Notes: a model not told the origin generated them from the sequence alone. A stretch of DNA of 64,000 nucleotides from Sulfitobacter mediterraneus (GCF_016801775.1 NZ_CP069004.1:3224001-3288000), one strand, 5' to 3'. Counted from the first letter of the stretch, positions 26,632 through 35,634 are shown. Program-made: numbers and translations.

Positions 26632-26875
26632 CCGTCCAGCGGGTGCGCCTCTGACCAGTCATGGCCGTCGCTCTTTCCAGACCTTGATCGTGATGATGTC
26701 CCTGGCCCGCCACCGTAAAACGGCCCGGGAAATCCAGCTTTCAGCGGTCCAGAACTGGAGAGCAGAGCCCGCTTTCATCCACAAGTGCGAACATCGCGTC
26801 AGTCGGCAGGGCGAAGAGACTAAAGGCGAATGTGATGAGGAAACGAACGACTTGCGATCCAGTGATAGAAAGAAA

Positions 26876-26899
26876 CGAGGGCCGGCCATCCGGCCCTCG
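26876..26899 (-). terminator. Rho-independent terminator for the SRPBCC operon
   Basis: A perfect 10-bp stem (CGAGGGCCGG with CCGGCCCTCG) around a four-base loop, followed on the reverse strand by TTTCTTTCT. It begins 11 bp past the stop of the gene ending at 26910. The rest of 26632-26875 shows no gene. Confidence 0.75.
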
Positions 26900-26909
26900 T
26901 GTGATGGGC

Positions 26910-27557
26910 TTACATCTCCACGTAGGTGCCACCGTGGATGTTGGCGAAGTTGCGAAAATCCACGGCGAGTGCCTCACCGACCGCGGCGGCCGCGTTCCCG
27001 CCCATGTCTTGCGCTTCGTCAAAATAGATGCGCGTGGTGATCAATGTGCCGTCAACCCCCTTGTCCTCAAGCGTCCAGATCACGAAGAAATCCTTGATTG
27101 GAAGCGGCACGGTGCTGCGTTCCATATCCAGATCGTAGGCAATCATGCGGTTCTCTTCGACTGCGAAGATGCGTTCATAGGCTGTGCCTGCTCCGCCCAC
27201 GAAATCGCAGCGGCGCACAGACCCCATGCCCAACTCGCCCGGTGTTTCAGAGGCCGAATGATCCCAGGTCAGCGTCTCGATCTGAAGTGACCAATCGGCG
27301 TTGCCCGAGTGAACCAGCGGGAAGGCTTCTTCGGGCGTCATGGGCAGCAAGAGCGTCTGAACGGACTGCAGGGGTGCGTCGATATAGGCGCCCAGATAGC
27401 CACTTTCATAGGTGTAATCGGTCAAAGCATCAGCAGATGTGACGGCGGCGAATTCGCCGTACATGGCGGTTCGTTCGGCTTCAATATTGGGCATCTGTTG
27501 TGCTGAGAGTGCGGTCGAAATTGTGAGGGCGATTGCAAAGGAAAGCAGATGTTTCAT
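26910..27557 (-). CDS. Exported SRPBCC-family protein
   Basis: A 215-residue protein with a signal peptide (MKHLLSFAIALTISTALSAQ). The mature part has the START/SRPBCC layout: YIDAPLQSVQTLLLPMTPEEAF at the start of the fold, CDFVGGAGTAYERI, and FFVIWTLEDKGVDGTLITTRIYF near the end. Such helix-grip folds hold hydrophobic ligands. The start at 27557 marks the signal peptide. It is the last of three reverse-strand genes (tautomerase, SRPBCC, exported SRPBCC), 37 bp after its neighbour. The ligand is unknown. Confidence 0.75.
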   Translation of the reverse strand: MKHLLSFAIALTISTALSAQQMPNIEAERTAMYGEFAAVTSADALTDYTYESGYLGAYIDAPLQSVQTLLLPMTPEEAFPLVHSGNADWSLQIETLTWDHSASETPGELGMGSVRRCDFVGGAGTAYERIFAVEENRMIAYDLDMERSTVPLPIKDFFVIWTLEDKGVDGTLITTRIYFDEAQDMGGNAAAAVGEALAVDFRNFANIHGGTYVEM

Positions 27558-27594
27558 GGTCTTCTCCAATTTTTTGAGAGGTGGTTGCGGCCGG

Positions 27595-28116
27595 TCAGGC
27601 CATGGCCTGCCGCGCGGCGGCGGCTTTCTTGGACGCATCGACCTTGAGCTTGCGGGGCGACGGTCGACCTGTTTCGGCATAGACCTTCAGATCGTCGATG
27701 GTCTCGGTCAGGGCCTTCTTGAACTGCATCTTCATCATCCAGCCCATGAGTATGTTCATAGGAAAGGCGATATCGGCGCGCAGGGTCATGCTGGCCTTGG
27801 TGCCATTGCCGCTGGGGGTCAGGTGCCACGTATTGCGCAGCCCTTTCATGAAGCCAGGCATCTTCGCCCCGGTCGCCGAGTAGGACACGATATGGCGGGA
27901 GTCGTCATAGGCTTCGATTGTTTCCGTGAACGGTCCGAGCGAGGTTTCGCAGACGCGCCCCGCTGCCGGGGCATTGGCGACCTTCGGCGTGCCGGGCCTT
28001 GCGCCTGACACATAGACCGAGCTGGCCCAGTTTCCGGCGGAGGTGTAGTTCGGTCCTACGATGTTCCAGACCTTGTCCAGCGGCGCGTTTATTTGTCGTA
28101 TTATGGTCAGCTCCAT
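27595..28116 (-). CDS. SRPBCC-family protein
   Basis: A 173-residue polyketide-cyclase-like helix-grip protein. It begins MELTIIRQINAPLDKVWNIVG, typical of the family, and has a lysine-rich C-terminal tail (about 150-173). There is no signal peptide, so it is cytoplasmic. It follows the tautomerase gene by three bases and precedes the exported SRPBCC gene. The tautomerase neighbour suggests small-molecule conversion, but no substrate can be named. Confidence 0.78.
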   Translation of the reverse strand: MELTIIRQINAPLDKVWNIVGPNYTSAGNWASSVYVSGARPGTPKVANAPAAGRVCETSLGPFTETIEAYDDSRHIVSYSATGAKMPGFMKGLRNTWHLTPSGNGTKASMTLRADIAFPMNILMGWMMKMQFKKALTETIDDLKVYAETGRPSPRKLKVDASKKAAAARQAMA

Positions 28117-28119
28117 TGT

Positions 28120-28317
28120 TCAGCCCACCACCTGACCGCCCATCGCGTAGCCGCCTTCGGCGGTTTCCTCGATGTGGACGTTGATATGTTGCTTGATATC
28201 GCCCTTGCCGGTCGCGGCTGCGACCTGATTGAGGCTATCGGTGAGCTTGGTCACGATCTGAGCCTTCTCGTCCTTGGACCAAGCTGCCTGCGGGACGGTA
28301 ACGCGAATGGTTGGCAT
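28120..28317 (-). CDS. Tautomerase-family protein (4-oxalocrotonate tautomerase-like)
   Basis: A 65-residue protein starting MPTIRVTVP; removal of Met would expose the catalytic Pro1 typical of the 4-OT superfamily. WSKDEKAQIVTKLTDSLNQ is the helix that follows. The length matches the family (60-75). Family members shift enol and keto forms. It is the first gene of the reverse-strand SRPBCC operon and divergent from a LysR regulator. Confidence 0.78.
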   Translation of the reverse strand: MPTIRVTVPQAAWSKDEKAQIVTKLTDSLNQVAAATGKGDIKQHINVHIEETAEGGYAMGGQVVG

Positions 28318-28406
28318 GTCATTCTCCTTTGGTATTGTTGATGTCGACAGATTGCGCCGGGCCGGTTATTGCCTCAATGCAGGAATATGCAGGTCAGCCT
28401 GCACAG

Positions 28407-29297
28407 ATGCAGGGGGTGACTGTGAGACCAAGTGAACGACTTGATTGGGACGATCTGAAACTCATCCTTGCCCTGGCAGAGGCGGGCTACGTGACCCGCG
28501 CCGCAGAAAAACTGCGGGTCGACCAGACGACGATCCCCCGCCGGATCAGGCGCCTCGAAGACCGGCTCGATCTGAAACTGATCGAACGGATCAAGGGCGG
28601 CGTTGTTCTGACTGCCGCTGCCGACGATCTGGTGCGCATCGCCCGCACGGTTGAAACCGGTATCGACGACGCGCTGGCCGCACCGCTGAAAGCCCCACCC
28701 GTGACGGGCACGGTCAAACTCTCGGGGACGGACTTCATGCTGGATCTTCTAACCGACACGCTTGTCGATCTCGGGCGACGGTTCCCGGGGCTGGTGCTCG
28801 ACCTCAAGCCGACCAACGCCTACCTCAGCCTTGACCGGCGTGAAACCGACGTGGCGATCCGGCAGGCCGAAAGCCCCCATGACGGTCTGGTGGGGCGGCG
28901 GCTGCCCGCGATCGACCTGGGCATCTACGCGCCGCCAAACCTCGCCCATGATGCGCCGGGCAAGCCTTGGCTATCGTGGTCCCTGCCGCGCGGGGTCAAC
29001 GAAATCGATGACGTGATCCTGCGCCATGACCCGCAGGGGCGGATCGTCGCGCGCGTCGACAGCATGATGGCGCAGGCTCGCTTATGTGCAGGCGGCATGG
29101 GTTGCGCATGTCTGCCAAAGGCCTTTGTCGCGGCATACACAGAGCTTTCGACGCTTGTCGAGATTTCGGACGGGCCGTCCTACCCCGCGTGGGTCGTGAC
29201 CCATGAGGAACTCCGCCACGTCCCCCGCGTGCGCGAGGTCATGAAAGCTGTAGCGGCAGGATTAGAGCGCGTCGCAAAGGGTGGAGTCTCATTCTGA
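28407..29297 (+). CDS. LysR-family transcriptional regulator
   Basis: About 296 residues. The helix-turn-helix reads LDWDDLKLILALAEAGYVTRA and VDQTTIPRRIRRLEDRL, with the effector domain from about residue 95. The start at 28407 puts the DNA-binding domain near the N-terminus; upstream ATGs at 28341 and 28377 are possible. It is divergent from the tautomerase/SRPBCC operon (start 28317) and is its likely regulator. Confidence 0.83.
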   Translation: MQGVTVRPSERLDWDDLKLILALAEAGYVTRAAEKLRVDQTTIPRRIRRLEDRLDLKLIERIKGGVVLTAAADDLVRIARTVETGIDDALAAPLKAPPVTGTVKLSGTDFMLDLLTDTLVDLGRRFPGLVLDLKPTNAYLSLDRRETDVAIRQAESPHDGLVGRRLPAIDLGIYAPPNLAHDAPGKPWLSWSLPRGVNEIDDVILRHDPQGRIVARVDSMMAQARLCAGGMGCACLPKAFVAAYTELSTLVEISDGPSYPAWVVTHEELRHVPRVREVMKAVAAGLERVAKGGVSF

Positions 29298-29450
29298 GAA
29301 GCCTCAGGTCTGCGAAAAAAACCAGTCCGACTTTTGTCACACGCCAGCGGGATGATTTGCAGATTTGCCATTGGAATGGCTACAGCAGCAAGAATGAGCG
29401 CCTTGTGTCCACTAATGGGATGTATTTGCTGCTTCACCCAGCAGGTCAGC

Positions 29451-30050
29451 TTAGCCTGATTCTGCCCAGCTCCTGACTGTCCGTACCGCTTCGCTTATGA
29501 AACCCGCTCCGCCTGACGCATCGCCAGCTGCGCGGTTCAACACCATTGCTGCGATCACCGCGCCCTTGACGAACTCGGCGCCAGAGGCGGGATCGACGTC
29601 GGTGCGCACCTTGCCATGTGCACGCCCGCGGATCAGCAGGGCCGCAACCTCATCTCTTAGCGTATCGAAATGCTTGTTTGTTGCTTCTCGCAGTGGGCCA
29701 CTATCAAGGGCTGCGTTCTCGACCGAAGTGTTGACCATCAGGCATCCGAGATGCCGCATGGTCTCCGGATGCGGCGTGACCATGCCCTCCAAGATTTCGA
29801 CGATGGCTTCGGTATCGTCGCGTGCACGAAGCACCTGATGGACATAGGTGTCAGTATCGCCCGTATAAGAGGCCAGCGCCTCCAGCATTAGCCCTTCCTT
29901 ACCTCCGAATTCCGTACGGATTGCAAAGCGGCCGAGGCCGGTCTCCTCCTCGATAGCGCGAATGCCCAAGCCCTGGTAGCCGTGTTTCCAGAACAGGTCT
30001 CGGACGCGGTCGACGACCTCGGCGCGGTTATAGCTTTTTGGACGTGCCAT
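29451..30050 (-). CDS. TetR-family transcriptional regulator
   Basis: A 199-residue regulator beginning MARPKSYNRAEVVDRVRDLF, with helix-turn-helix YQGLGIRAIEEETGLGRFAI (about 24-45) and a ligand domain carrying the HLGCLMVNT block of the AcrR-type C-terminal family. Its ATG overlaps the stop of the upstream gene by one base (TAATG). It probably represses its own operon and the divergent hydrolase operon at 30818; matching direct repeats lie in between. Confidence 0.83.
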   Translation of the reverse strand: MARPKSYNRAEVVDRVRDLFWKHGYQGLGIRAIEEETGLGRFAIRTEFGGKEGLMLEALASYTGDTDTYVHQVLRARDDTEAIVEILEGMVTPHPETMRHLGCLMVNTSVENAALDSGPLREATNKHFDTLRDEVAALLIRGRAHGKVRTDVDPASGAEFVKGAVIAAMVLNRAAGDASGGAGFISEAVRTVRSWAESG

Positions 30051-30706
30051 TACAGTTCCTCCACGATGTCTTTTAATCCCTTCGCCAACATTGATCCCGC
30101 CACGCGGTTTCCATGGGCAGGATAGAGCTGAACCGGCTTGTCTCTCTCGATCTGCGCCAGCGCCCATGCCTTGTACATCAAAGGGTCGCCCAGGCACATG
30201 GTCGCAAAAGCGCCGCGCAATTTGGGGACTGCGGCAGGGGTGTCGTCCGTACCCGTGGGGCCGGCAAAGGCGTCGCATACGGCCCATGCAACGCCGTCGG
30301 CGCATTTGGCACGCAACCAGACTTCAGCGGCTTTCAGACCATCCGGGATGATCAACGTCACATCGCCCGCAAACGTCGGCATCTCGGCAGAGGGCCGGAA
30401 CCCCAGCCGCTTTTCCAGCCGGTCGAGCGCAGCTTCCGGCGCGGACACTGCGGCGTCCGGAAACGCGGCAAGCCAATCGGCAACGCCAAGATGGTGGAAT
30501 GGTGACGGCGCAATGATGGCCGAAACCCCGCCAAGGTCGCGGGCGACGGCGATGGCGTCCGGATCGGGTGCGGGAATCGGGGAATAAAGCACCAGCCCGC
30601 CACTCGCAGCACGCGCCGCCATCATCCTTGCAGCGCCTCTGCGTGCCGTGAAAAGCACATTGGTTCCGGGCACAAGCATCAACGGCTGAAGGGGTTTGGA
30701 GGGCAT
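30050..30706 (-). CDS. DUF4336/metallo-hydrolase-like protein
   Basis: A 218-residue protein with the order seen in DUF4336 proteins, distant relatives of metallo-beta-lactamases: IIAPSPFHHLGVADWLAAFPDA near residue 65, then VTLIIPDGLKAAEVW and a late YPAHGN. The full HxHxDH zinc motif is missing, so hydrolase activity is doubtful. It is the first gene of a two-gene operon with a TetR regulator and is divergent from an exported haloalkane-dehalogenase-like hydrolase. Confidence 0.55.
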   Translation of the reverse strand: MPSKPLQPLMLVPGTNVLFTARRGAARMMAARAASGGLVLYSPIPAPDPDAIAVARDLGGVSAIIAPSPFHHLGVADWLAAFPDAAVSAPEAALDRLEKRLGFRPSAEMPTFAGDVTLIIPDGLKAAEVWLRAKCADGVAWAVCDAFAGPTGTDDTPAAVPKLRGAFATMCLGDPLMYKAWALAQIERDKPVQLYPAHGNRVAGSMLAKGLKDIVEEL

Positions 30707-30750
30707 GGCGTATTTCCTTTGGATTCTACGTTGACTTCTTTTTCGCTACG

Positions 30751-30781
30751 TGTGTAGTGTTAAAGCACTTCATGTGTAGTG
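30751..30781. promoter_or_regulatory. Direct repeats TGTGTAGTG spaced 22 bp
   Basis: Two identical nine-base repeats (30751-30759 and 30773-30781) begin 22 bp apart, about two helical turns, in the divergent region between the DUF4336 gene and the hydrolase at 30818. The spacer contains AGTG and CACT as a small inverted repeat. A plausible operator for the adjacent TetR protein. Confidence 0.4.
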
Positions 30782-30817
30782 ATACGCCGACTTTACCCAC
30801 CTGACCAGAGGAAATCC

Positions 30818-31774
30818 ATGAAACATCTACTCCTTTCCACCGCGCTTCTCTTTGCGGCAACGCAGGCATCCTTGGCTGAAACGCCACGCGAGACACATCG
30901 CGCGATGCTCGACCGCGCCAACATTGGCGGTCACGGTATCGCTTATCTCGACCTTGGCCACCCTGACGATCCTGCTGTCATGCTGCTGCATGGCATCCCG
31001 ACATCGTCCTACCTTTATCGTGACGTCGCCCCGCGTATTGCCGCCGCAGGCTACCGCGTGATCGTCCCCGACCTTTTGGGACACGGTGCATCTGACCGCC
31101 CCGACGATATGGCTGTCTATGCGACTGAGGCCCGCGCCGCTCGCATGTTAGAGCTGGCAGACTCACTCGGAATTGAACGCTTTGCGCTGGTTCTTCATGA
31201 CGTCGGTGGCATGACAGGTTGGTCGATGGTGGGGCAGGCACCTGAACGGCTAACATCCATTGCCGCCACCAATACCCTGGCAGGTCTCGATGGGGTCACG
31301 CCCACGCCACTGGTCATGCAGATGATGGCGGGTCAGGTCTCACCCATGGACGCCTTCGCCGATCTGGACGACCCGGCAGTCGCGCGCGAGATGGCGCAGA
31401 TGTGGATGGACCAGGGCTATTCCGGACCCGGCACAGCACCTGCACAAGAGGTTGACGCCTACGGTACGGATCTGGTCGGGGCAGGGGCCGCCTACAGTGC
31501 CTTCTTCGGCATGGCCGTCCCTGCCTTCATGCAGGGTGGGGAGGCGCTGGCCGCCGATCTGGCCGCCTACGACGGGCCGACTGCCATCATCTTCGGTGAA
31601 CAGGACCGCTTTTTCGCGCCCGATATCGTCATTCCTGATCTCGCCGCCAAGCTTGGCACGGACGAGGGCGACATTACTCGCATTCCCGATGCCGGACACT
31701 TCCTGCAGACCCAGGCACCCGACGCCTATGTCGCAGCACTTACTGCCTTCCTCAATAAAAATCTGGAGAACTGA
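30818..31774 (+). CDS. Exported alpha/beta hydrolase (haloalkane dehalogenase/epoxide hydrolase-like)
   Basis: A 318-residue protein with a signal peptide (MKHLLLSTALLFAATQASLA). The lid-type fold shows HGIPTSSYLYRDV (oxyanion loop), VLHDVGG with an aspartate nucleophile rather than serine, GEQDRFFAPD for the acid and DAGHFLQ for the histidine. An Asp nucleophile is the mark of haloalkane dehalogenases and epoxide hydrolases. Export to the periplasm is unusual for these. It heads an operon with two SRPBCC genes (gap two bases) and is divergent from the TetR operon. Confidence 0.8.
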   Translation: MKHLLLSTALLFAATQASLAETPRETHRAMLDRANIGGHGIAYLDLGHPDDPAVMLLHGIPTSSYLYRDVAPRIAAAGYRVIVPDLLGHGASDRPDDMAVYATEARAARMLELADSLGIERFALVLHDVGGMTGWSMVGQAPERLTSIAATNTLAGLDGVTPTPLVMQMMAGQVSPMDAFADLDDPAVAREMAQMWMDQGYSGPGTAPAQEVDAYGTDLVGAGAAYSAFFGMAVPAFMQGGEALAADLAAYDGPTAIIFGEQDRFFAPDIVIPDLAAKLGTDEGDITRIPDAGHFLQTQAPDAYVAALTAFLNKNLEN

Positions 31775-31776
31775 AA

Positions 31777-32235
31777 ATGGCCAAAGTCACCACACGCCGC
31801 GAGATCGACGCCCCCGCTTCCGAGGTCTGGAAAAGCCTCGACGACTACGGCGGTATCGCGAAATGGAACGACAACCTCGCCGCCTCGCGCATTCTGCCGG
31901 GCAGCGCCGAAACAGGTCTGGGCGCAAAACGCCAGTGCGATCTGAAGGCGGACGGCAGTCAATACCTGCGCGAGACCATCAACCAATACGAGCCGGGCCG
32001 TAAGCTGGGCCTTGTGATTGACGACACAACCATGCCGATGAAAGGCGCGACCTGCCTGTTCGAGGTTCGCGAGATCGGGCCGAACAAGAGCGAGCTGATC
32101 TTCACGATGGACTTCAAACCGCCCATGGGCCCGATCGGCATGCTGATGCTGCCGATGATGAAGCCGATGCTGCGCGGCAAAATGGCCAAGGCGCTCGATG
32201 GTAATGCCCGCCATGTCGAACGTTTGTTTGCCTAA
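31777..32235 (+). CDS. SRPBCC-family protein
   Basis: A 152-residue helix-grip protein beginning AKVTTRREIDAPASEVWKSL, the usual first strand and helix, with GAKRQCDLKADG and a hydrophobic C-terminal helix rich in methionine (IGMLMLPMMKPMLRG). No signal peptide. It starts two bases after the exported hydrolase gene and is followed by another SRPBCC gene, so the three probably form one transcript. Confidence 0.8.
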   Translation: MAKVTTRREIDAPASEVWKSLDDYGGIAKWNDNLAASRILPGSAETGLGAKRQCDLKADGSQYLRETINQYEPGRKLGLVIDDTTMPMKGATCLFEVREIGPNKSELIFTMDFKPPMGPIGMLMLPMMKPMLRGKMAKALDGNARHVERLFA

Positions 32236-32261
32236 ATACCACAATATCGAAAGGACCGAAA

Positions 32262-32708
32262 ATGACCAAGACATCCGCTTCCGTCAGCTTTGCGACCCAT
32301 ATCGACGCGCCACTCGACGCCGTTCGTGCCGCCGTGCACGACCCGGCATGGAGCAACTGGATACCGTTCCTGAAATCCGACACCTGTCATGGTGACACCG
32401 CAGGGTCTGCGCGTGTCTGCGTCATGGCGCATCCCGACCCGCAGCTTGATGGTTATGAGCTGCGGGAGACCATCGTGGAGAACGACCGGGATACTGGCCG
32501 TTTCGGCTATGCCATCAAAAACCCGCCTTTCCCGGTCGAAAACCTGGGCGGCGTTGTGACGACCGAACAGACCGACAACGGTGTTCTCGCAATCTGGACG
32601 GCGCATTTTGACGCCGACCCCGCGGTGCTGGAGGAGATCAGACCGATGATGGTCCAGTCCTATCACGCTGCATTCCAAGGCCTCGAAAGTCACGCGAACA
32701 AGGCGTAA
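32262..32708 (+). CDS. SRPBCC-family protein
   Basis: A 148-residue helix-grip protein starting MTKTSASVSFATHIDAPLDAV, followed by HDPAWSNWIPFLK. The pattern is the MxrA-like/polyketide cyclase type with no export signal. Together with the preceding SRPBCC gene and the hydrolase gene it completes the operon. The 32709-32960 stretch after it shows no complete gene. Confidence 0.78.
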   Translation: MTKTSASVSFATHIDAPLDAVRAAVHDPAWSNWIPFLKSDTCHGDTAGSARVCVMAHPDPQLDGYELRETIVENDRDTGRFGYAIKNPPFPVENLGGVVTTEQTDNGVLAIWTAHFDADPAVLEEIRPMMVQSYHAAFQGLESHANKA

Positions 32709-32961
32709 ATGATTGCGGGGTCGGTCCATCGCCACCGGCCCTGCTACACGGCCTCAAGCCTTTCTCGAAGGCAACGCCTGGCTTCTGTGCCGCCTGCGTT
32801 GTGAGGCACTCCGGGTTTGATGTCTAACGCCAGTCCAGAAAGAACTTGATCGCACCGTCTCTAGCGGCCTGTTCCACTAGACTTCGAACATCTACTTTTT
32901 GTGATTTCGCGCTGCGTTTACGCAAAACTTTGCACTACTGAATCAAAAGCTCTTGATAGGG

Positions 32962-32974
32962 GAATGAGCGTTCT
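32962..32974. promoter_or_regulatory. Candidate TetR operator, copy 1
   Basis: GAATGAGCGTTCT, 13 bp upstream of the TetR start at 32988. It shares GAATGA and CGTTCT with the site at 33578-33591 in front of the downstream operon. The sequence is nearly palindromic. Confidence 0.55.
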
Positions 32975-32987
32975 ATAAATTGAATGT

Positions 32988-33557
32988 ATGCCACGCCCAC
33001 GCACATATGATCCTGATGAGGCACTCGACGCAGCGATGCTCCTGTTCTGGAAGCGGGGCTTTGCCGAGGCATCCTACGACGATCTTACCAAAGCAACCGG
33101 AGTCAGCCGCAAGAGCCTTTATGCGACTTTCGGAGACAAGCGTTCCCTTTTCCTCAAATCCCTCGAACGCTACCGCAGGACACAAGCCGTCACCATTCTT
33201 TCCGAACTCGATAGCGAAGACGCAAGCCTGGCCACGATCACGGCCTTGTTCGAACAGATCGGCGCAATTGCCAAGTCGCCCGCAGGGCGCACGGGATGTC
33301 TGATGGCCAATACAGCCAATGACGAAACGGCCCATGATCCGGATGTTCATGACCAGATCGAACGTCACCTGTCGCGCACCAGCGCGCGGTTTCGCACGGC
33401 GCTTGGTCGCGCGGGTGTCGCGCAAGACCGGGCCGGGCCGTTGGGGGACTACTTAACGGGATTGCTTCAGGGTCTGTTCGTTCTCGCGCATGCCGGTGCG
33501 CCCGCGCACATGATCGACGCCACTGTTTCGGAGGGCCTGCGGGCGGTACAGTCGTGA
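32988..33557 (+). CDS. TetR-family transcriptional regulator
   Basis: A 189-residue regulator beginning MPRPRTYDPDEALDAAMLLF, with helix-turn-helix ASYDDLTKATGVSRKSLYATF and the GRTGCLMAN block of the AcrR-type C-terminal domain. A palindrome lies just upstream of its gene and a close copy lies between it and the membrane-protein gene at 33613. It therefore probably represses itself and the two-gene operon downstream. Confidence 0.85.
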   Translation: MPRPRTYDPDEALDAAMLLFWKRGFAEASYDDLTKATGVSRKSLYATFGDKRSLFLKSLERYRRTQAVTILSELDSEDASLATITALFEQIGAIAKSPAGRTGCLMANTANDETAHDPDVHDQIERHLSRTSARFRTALGRAGVAQDRAGPLGDYLTGLLQGLFVLAHAGAPAHMIDATVSEGLRAVQS

Positions 33558-33577
33558 GCTTTCATTTACCCATTAAG

Positions 33578-33591
33578 AGAATGATCGTTCT
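33578..33591. promoter_or_regulatory. Candidate TetR operator, copy 2
   Basis: AGAATGATCGTTCT, a 14-bp near-perfect palindrome (12 of 14 symmetric), 22 bp upstream of the membrane-protein gene. It closely matches the site at 32962-32974. Confidence 0.6.
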
Positions 33592-33612
33592 GCATTTAAC
33601 ACGCCGTGCCAG

Positions 33613-34329
33613 ATGACAGTCTCTACACTTCCGTTTCTGTTCGCGGCGCAGATCGCCTTTGGACTGCTGTTTGGCTTTCGCGCGTCTGCAGCGGGTCTGC
33701 GCACGATGGGCGGGATAGCCGCCGCACTCTCCGTCTGGGCATGCGTTACCGCATGGATGGCCCTTTCCGGGATTTACGATTCCGGCTTGGTTCTGTCCTT
33801 GATGCCCGGCCTGTGGTTGCCTGTCGTGCCGTTCATTCTCGTTGGCATCTTCCTGTTGTCGCATGAGCAGCGTCAGACGATTTTTCACATCGCCGGAAAT
33901 ACTCCATCTCACTGGCTGGTCGCCGTCCAATCATTGCGCATTCTGGCAATCGGAACGCTTATCAAGACGGCTCAGGGCACGTTCCCGCTCGAAGTCTTGA
34001 TGGCGATTGGCCTGACCGATCTGGCCTTTGGTTTTTCGGCGCTTCCGGTCTTCGTGTTGGTGCGCAATAAACGCATCCACAAAGATGCGCTCGTTCTATG
34101 GCATCTCGTCGGGGTCGCCCTGATCCTCGTGCCTGGCATGCTGGCTCTTCAGACGGGACTGCCGGGACCGATGCAGATGTTCGACCGGTACCCGACCTCT
34201 GCCGTCATGCTCGATTGGCCGATGGCGCTCGGTCCGACCCTCGTTGTTCCGGTCTTCCTTATCTTCAACCTGCTCGGTGCGGTCGCGGCCTGGCGCGCGG
34301 CTTCCCCAAACGAAGGATTTCAAACATGA
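33613..34329 (+). CDS. Integral membrane protein of unknown function
   Basis: A 238-residue protein with about seven hydrophobic segments. I do not recognise the family. A conserved-looking stretch HKDALVLWHLVGVALILVPG lies near the C-terminal third. The stop overlaps the start of an NAD(P)-binding protein gene (ATGA), and a TetR operator lies upstream, so it probably acts with that enzyme, for instance as a membrane oxidoreductase partner or sensor. This role is a guess. Confidence 0.6.
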   Translation: MTVSTLPFLFAAQIAFGLLFGFRASAAGLRTMGGIAAALSVWACVTAWMALSGIYDSGLVLSLMPGLWLPVVPFILVGIFLLSHEQRQTIFHIAGNTPSHWLVAVQSLRILAIGTLIKTAQGTFPLEVLMAIGLTDLAFGFSALPVFVLVRNKRIHKDALVLWHLVGVALILVPGMLALQTGLPGPMQMFDRYPTSAVMLDWPMALGPTLVVPVFLIFNLLGAVAAWRAASPNEGFQT

Positions 34330-35324
34330 CTACATCGGAAACCCGAACCCTCGTTCTCGGTGCGACCGGGCATGTTGGCTCACAAGTCATCAAGGCACTA
34401 TTGAAGCGCGGTCGGCCCGTCCGGGCGCTCGTGCGCAAGCCGCACGCGAAGGTCCACGGTGCGGAGGGCTTGGGCGATCTGGACTACGCCGTGGGGGATC
34501 TCGCCGACCGCGAAAGCCTGCGCCGGGCGCTCGATGGTGTCGATATCGTCGTGTCTTCGGCGAATGGTATCATCCCGTCCGGCAAGACCATGTCGGTCAA
34601 GTCCATCAACCGTGACGGCCACGACGCGCTGATCGAAGAGGCAGAACGCGCAGGTGTTCGACAGTTTGTCCAGTCTTCCGTTCCGACATGGGAAAGAGAA
34701 CACACCGTGCCGGAGATGGCGGGCAAGCGGGCGCTGGAAGCGCGGCTCGCGGCATCCTCCATTCCGGCGACGATTGTGCGCAATCCGGCGTTCATGGATG
34801 TCTGGCTGGTCATGGGCGGCTGTCGCCAGCTGATCGGTCCCGATCCCCATGCAACAACGCGCCGCCCTTATGGCTTCATGCGGATGTGGCAGGCAATGAC
34901 AGGCAATCTTGTCACCCGGCGCGGTGTGCTGCTCGCCCCCGGCGGGGGCCGCCACGGCGCACCCTTCATCGCGACCCGCGATGTGGCCGAAATCTTGGCA
35001 GGAGCCGTCGGGCGCGATGATTGCCTAAATCGTATTATCGAGGCGGGCGGGCCGGAGTGGGTCACGTGGCGCGAGGTGGCAGAGAAGCTGTCTCGCAAGA
35101 CCGGACGCAAGGTGCGACCGGTCCCGATGAAGGCATGGTTCGCGGCGACAGGGCAAGGTGCGATGCGGCCGATCATGCCCTCGGCGGCCAATGTCCTCGC
35201 CCTCGTCAAACTCGTCGCCGCCCACCAGCCGCGATGGGAAGACCCGCCCATCGTGGAGGAGCTGGGTTTGCCCGAACAGATGACCCTCGACCGGTACATT
35301 GAACAGAACTGGAACACCAACTGA
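34326..35324 (+). CDS. NmrA/atypical SDR NAD(P)-binding protein
   Basis: A 332-residue protein with the dinucleotide motif VLGATGHVGSQV at about residues 10-21 and the NmrA-type continuation PVRALVRKP. The classical YxxxK active site is not evident, so it may be a redox sensor or a quinone-type reductase like QorB. The C-terminal 100 residues contact substrate in relatives. The ATG at 34326 overlaps the stop of the membrane protein gene; the longer upstream frame is an artefact. TetR-controlled by context. Confidence 0.8.
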   Translation: MTTSETRTLVLGATGHVGSQVIKALLKRGRPVRALVRKPHAKVHGAEGLGDLDYAVGDLADRESLRRALDGVDIVVSSANGIIPSGKTMSVKSINRDGHDALIEEAERAGVRQFVQSSVPTWEREHTVPEMAGKRALEARLAASSIPATIVRNPAFMDVWLVMGGCRQLIGPDPHATTRRPYGFMRMWQAMTGNLVTRRGVLLAPGGGRHGAPFIATRDVAEILAGAVGRDDCLNRIIEAGGPEWVTWREVAEKLSRKTGRKVRPVPMKAWFAATGQGAMRPIMPSAANVLALVKLVAAHQPRWEDPPIVEELGLPEQMTLDRYIEQNWNTN

Positions 35325-35634
35325 TGCACGAACTCACCCCCGGAACTCGGATGGCTTTTCATCGTCCTTAATCTGAACCTCCGCCTTCTTGTTTTCACTT
35401 TGCGCTGCAACCGCTGGTGCGCGATCTCACGCTTGGCGTCGACCAACTAATCGCGAAGTTAGGCGAGCAGCGCGAAGAAGCGAAGTTTGGGCGTCGGCGC
35501 TGTCACGCGCGCAGGTGTCGAAGCTCGAGCCAACACTTTTAGCACAACTTGGGTAAGAAAACGCGTCCGCTGGAATTGACACGGCCTCCGTGCGGCTCCG
35601 TTCTTCTTTAACGCAGACGAATTAGTTGACTTTC
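35325..35634. other. Gene-free stretch before a TetR gene
   Basis: About 310 bases. No open frame with a start, ribosome-binding site and recognisable product is seen on either strand. Its right end carries the promoter and operator of the TetR gene at 35660. Confidence 0.5.

Noticed and set aside
26618..27040. 140-codon forward frame after the MocR gene
   Set aside because: It overlaps the terminator and the exported SRPBCC gene on the other strand, and the protein has no domain.
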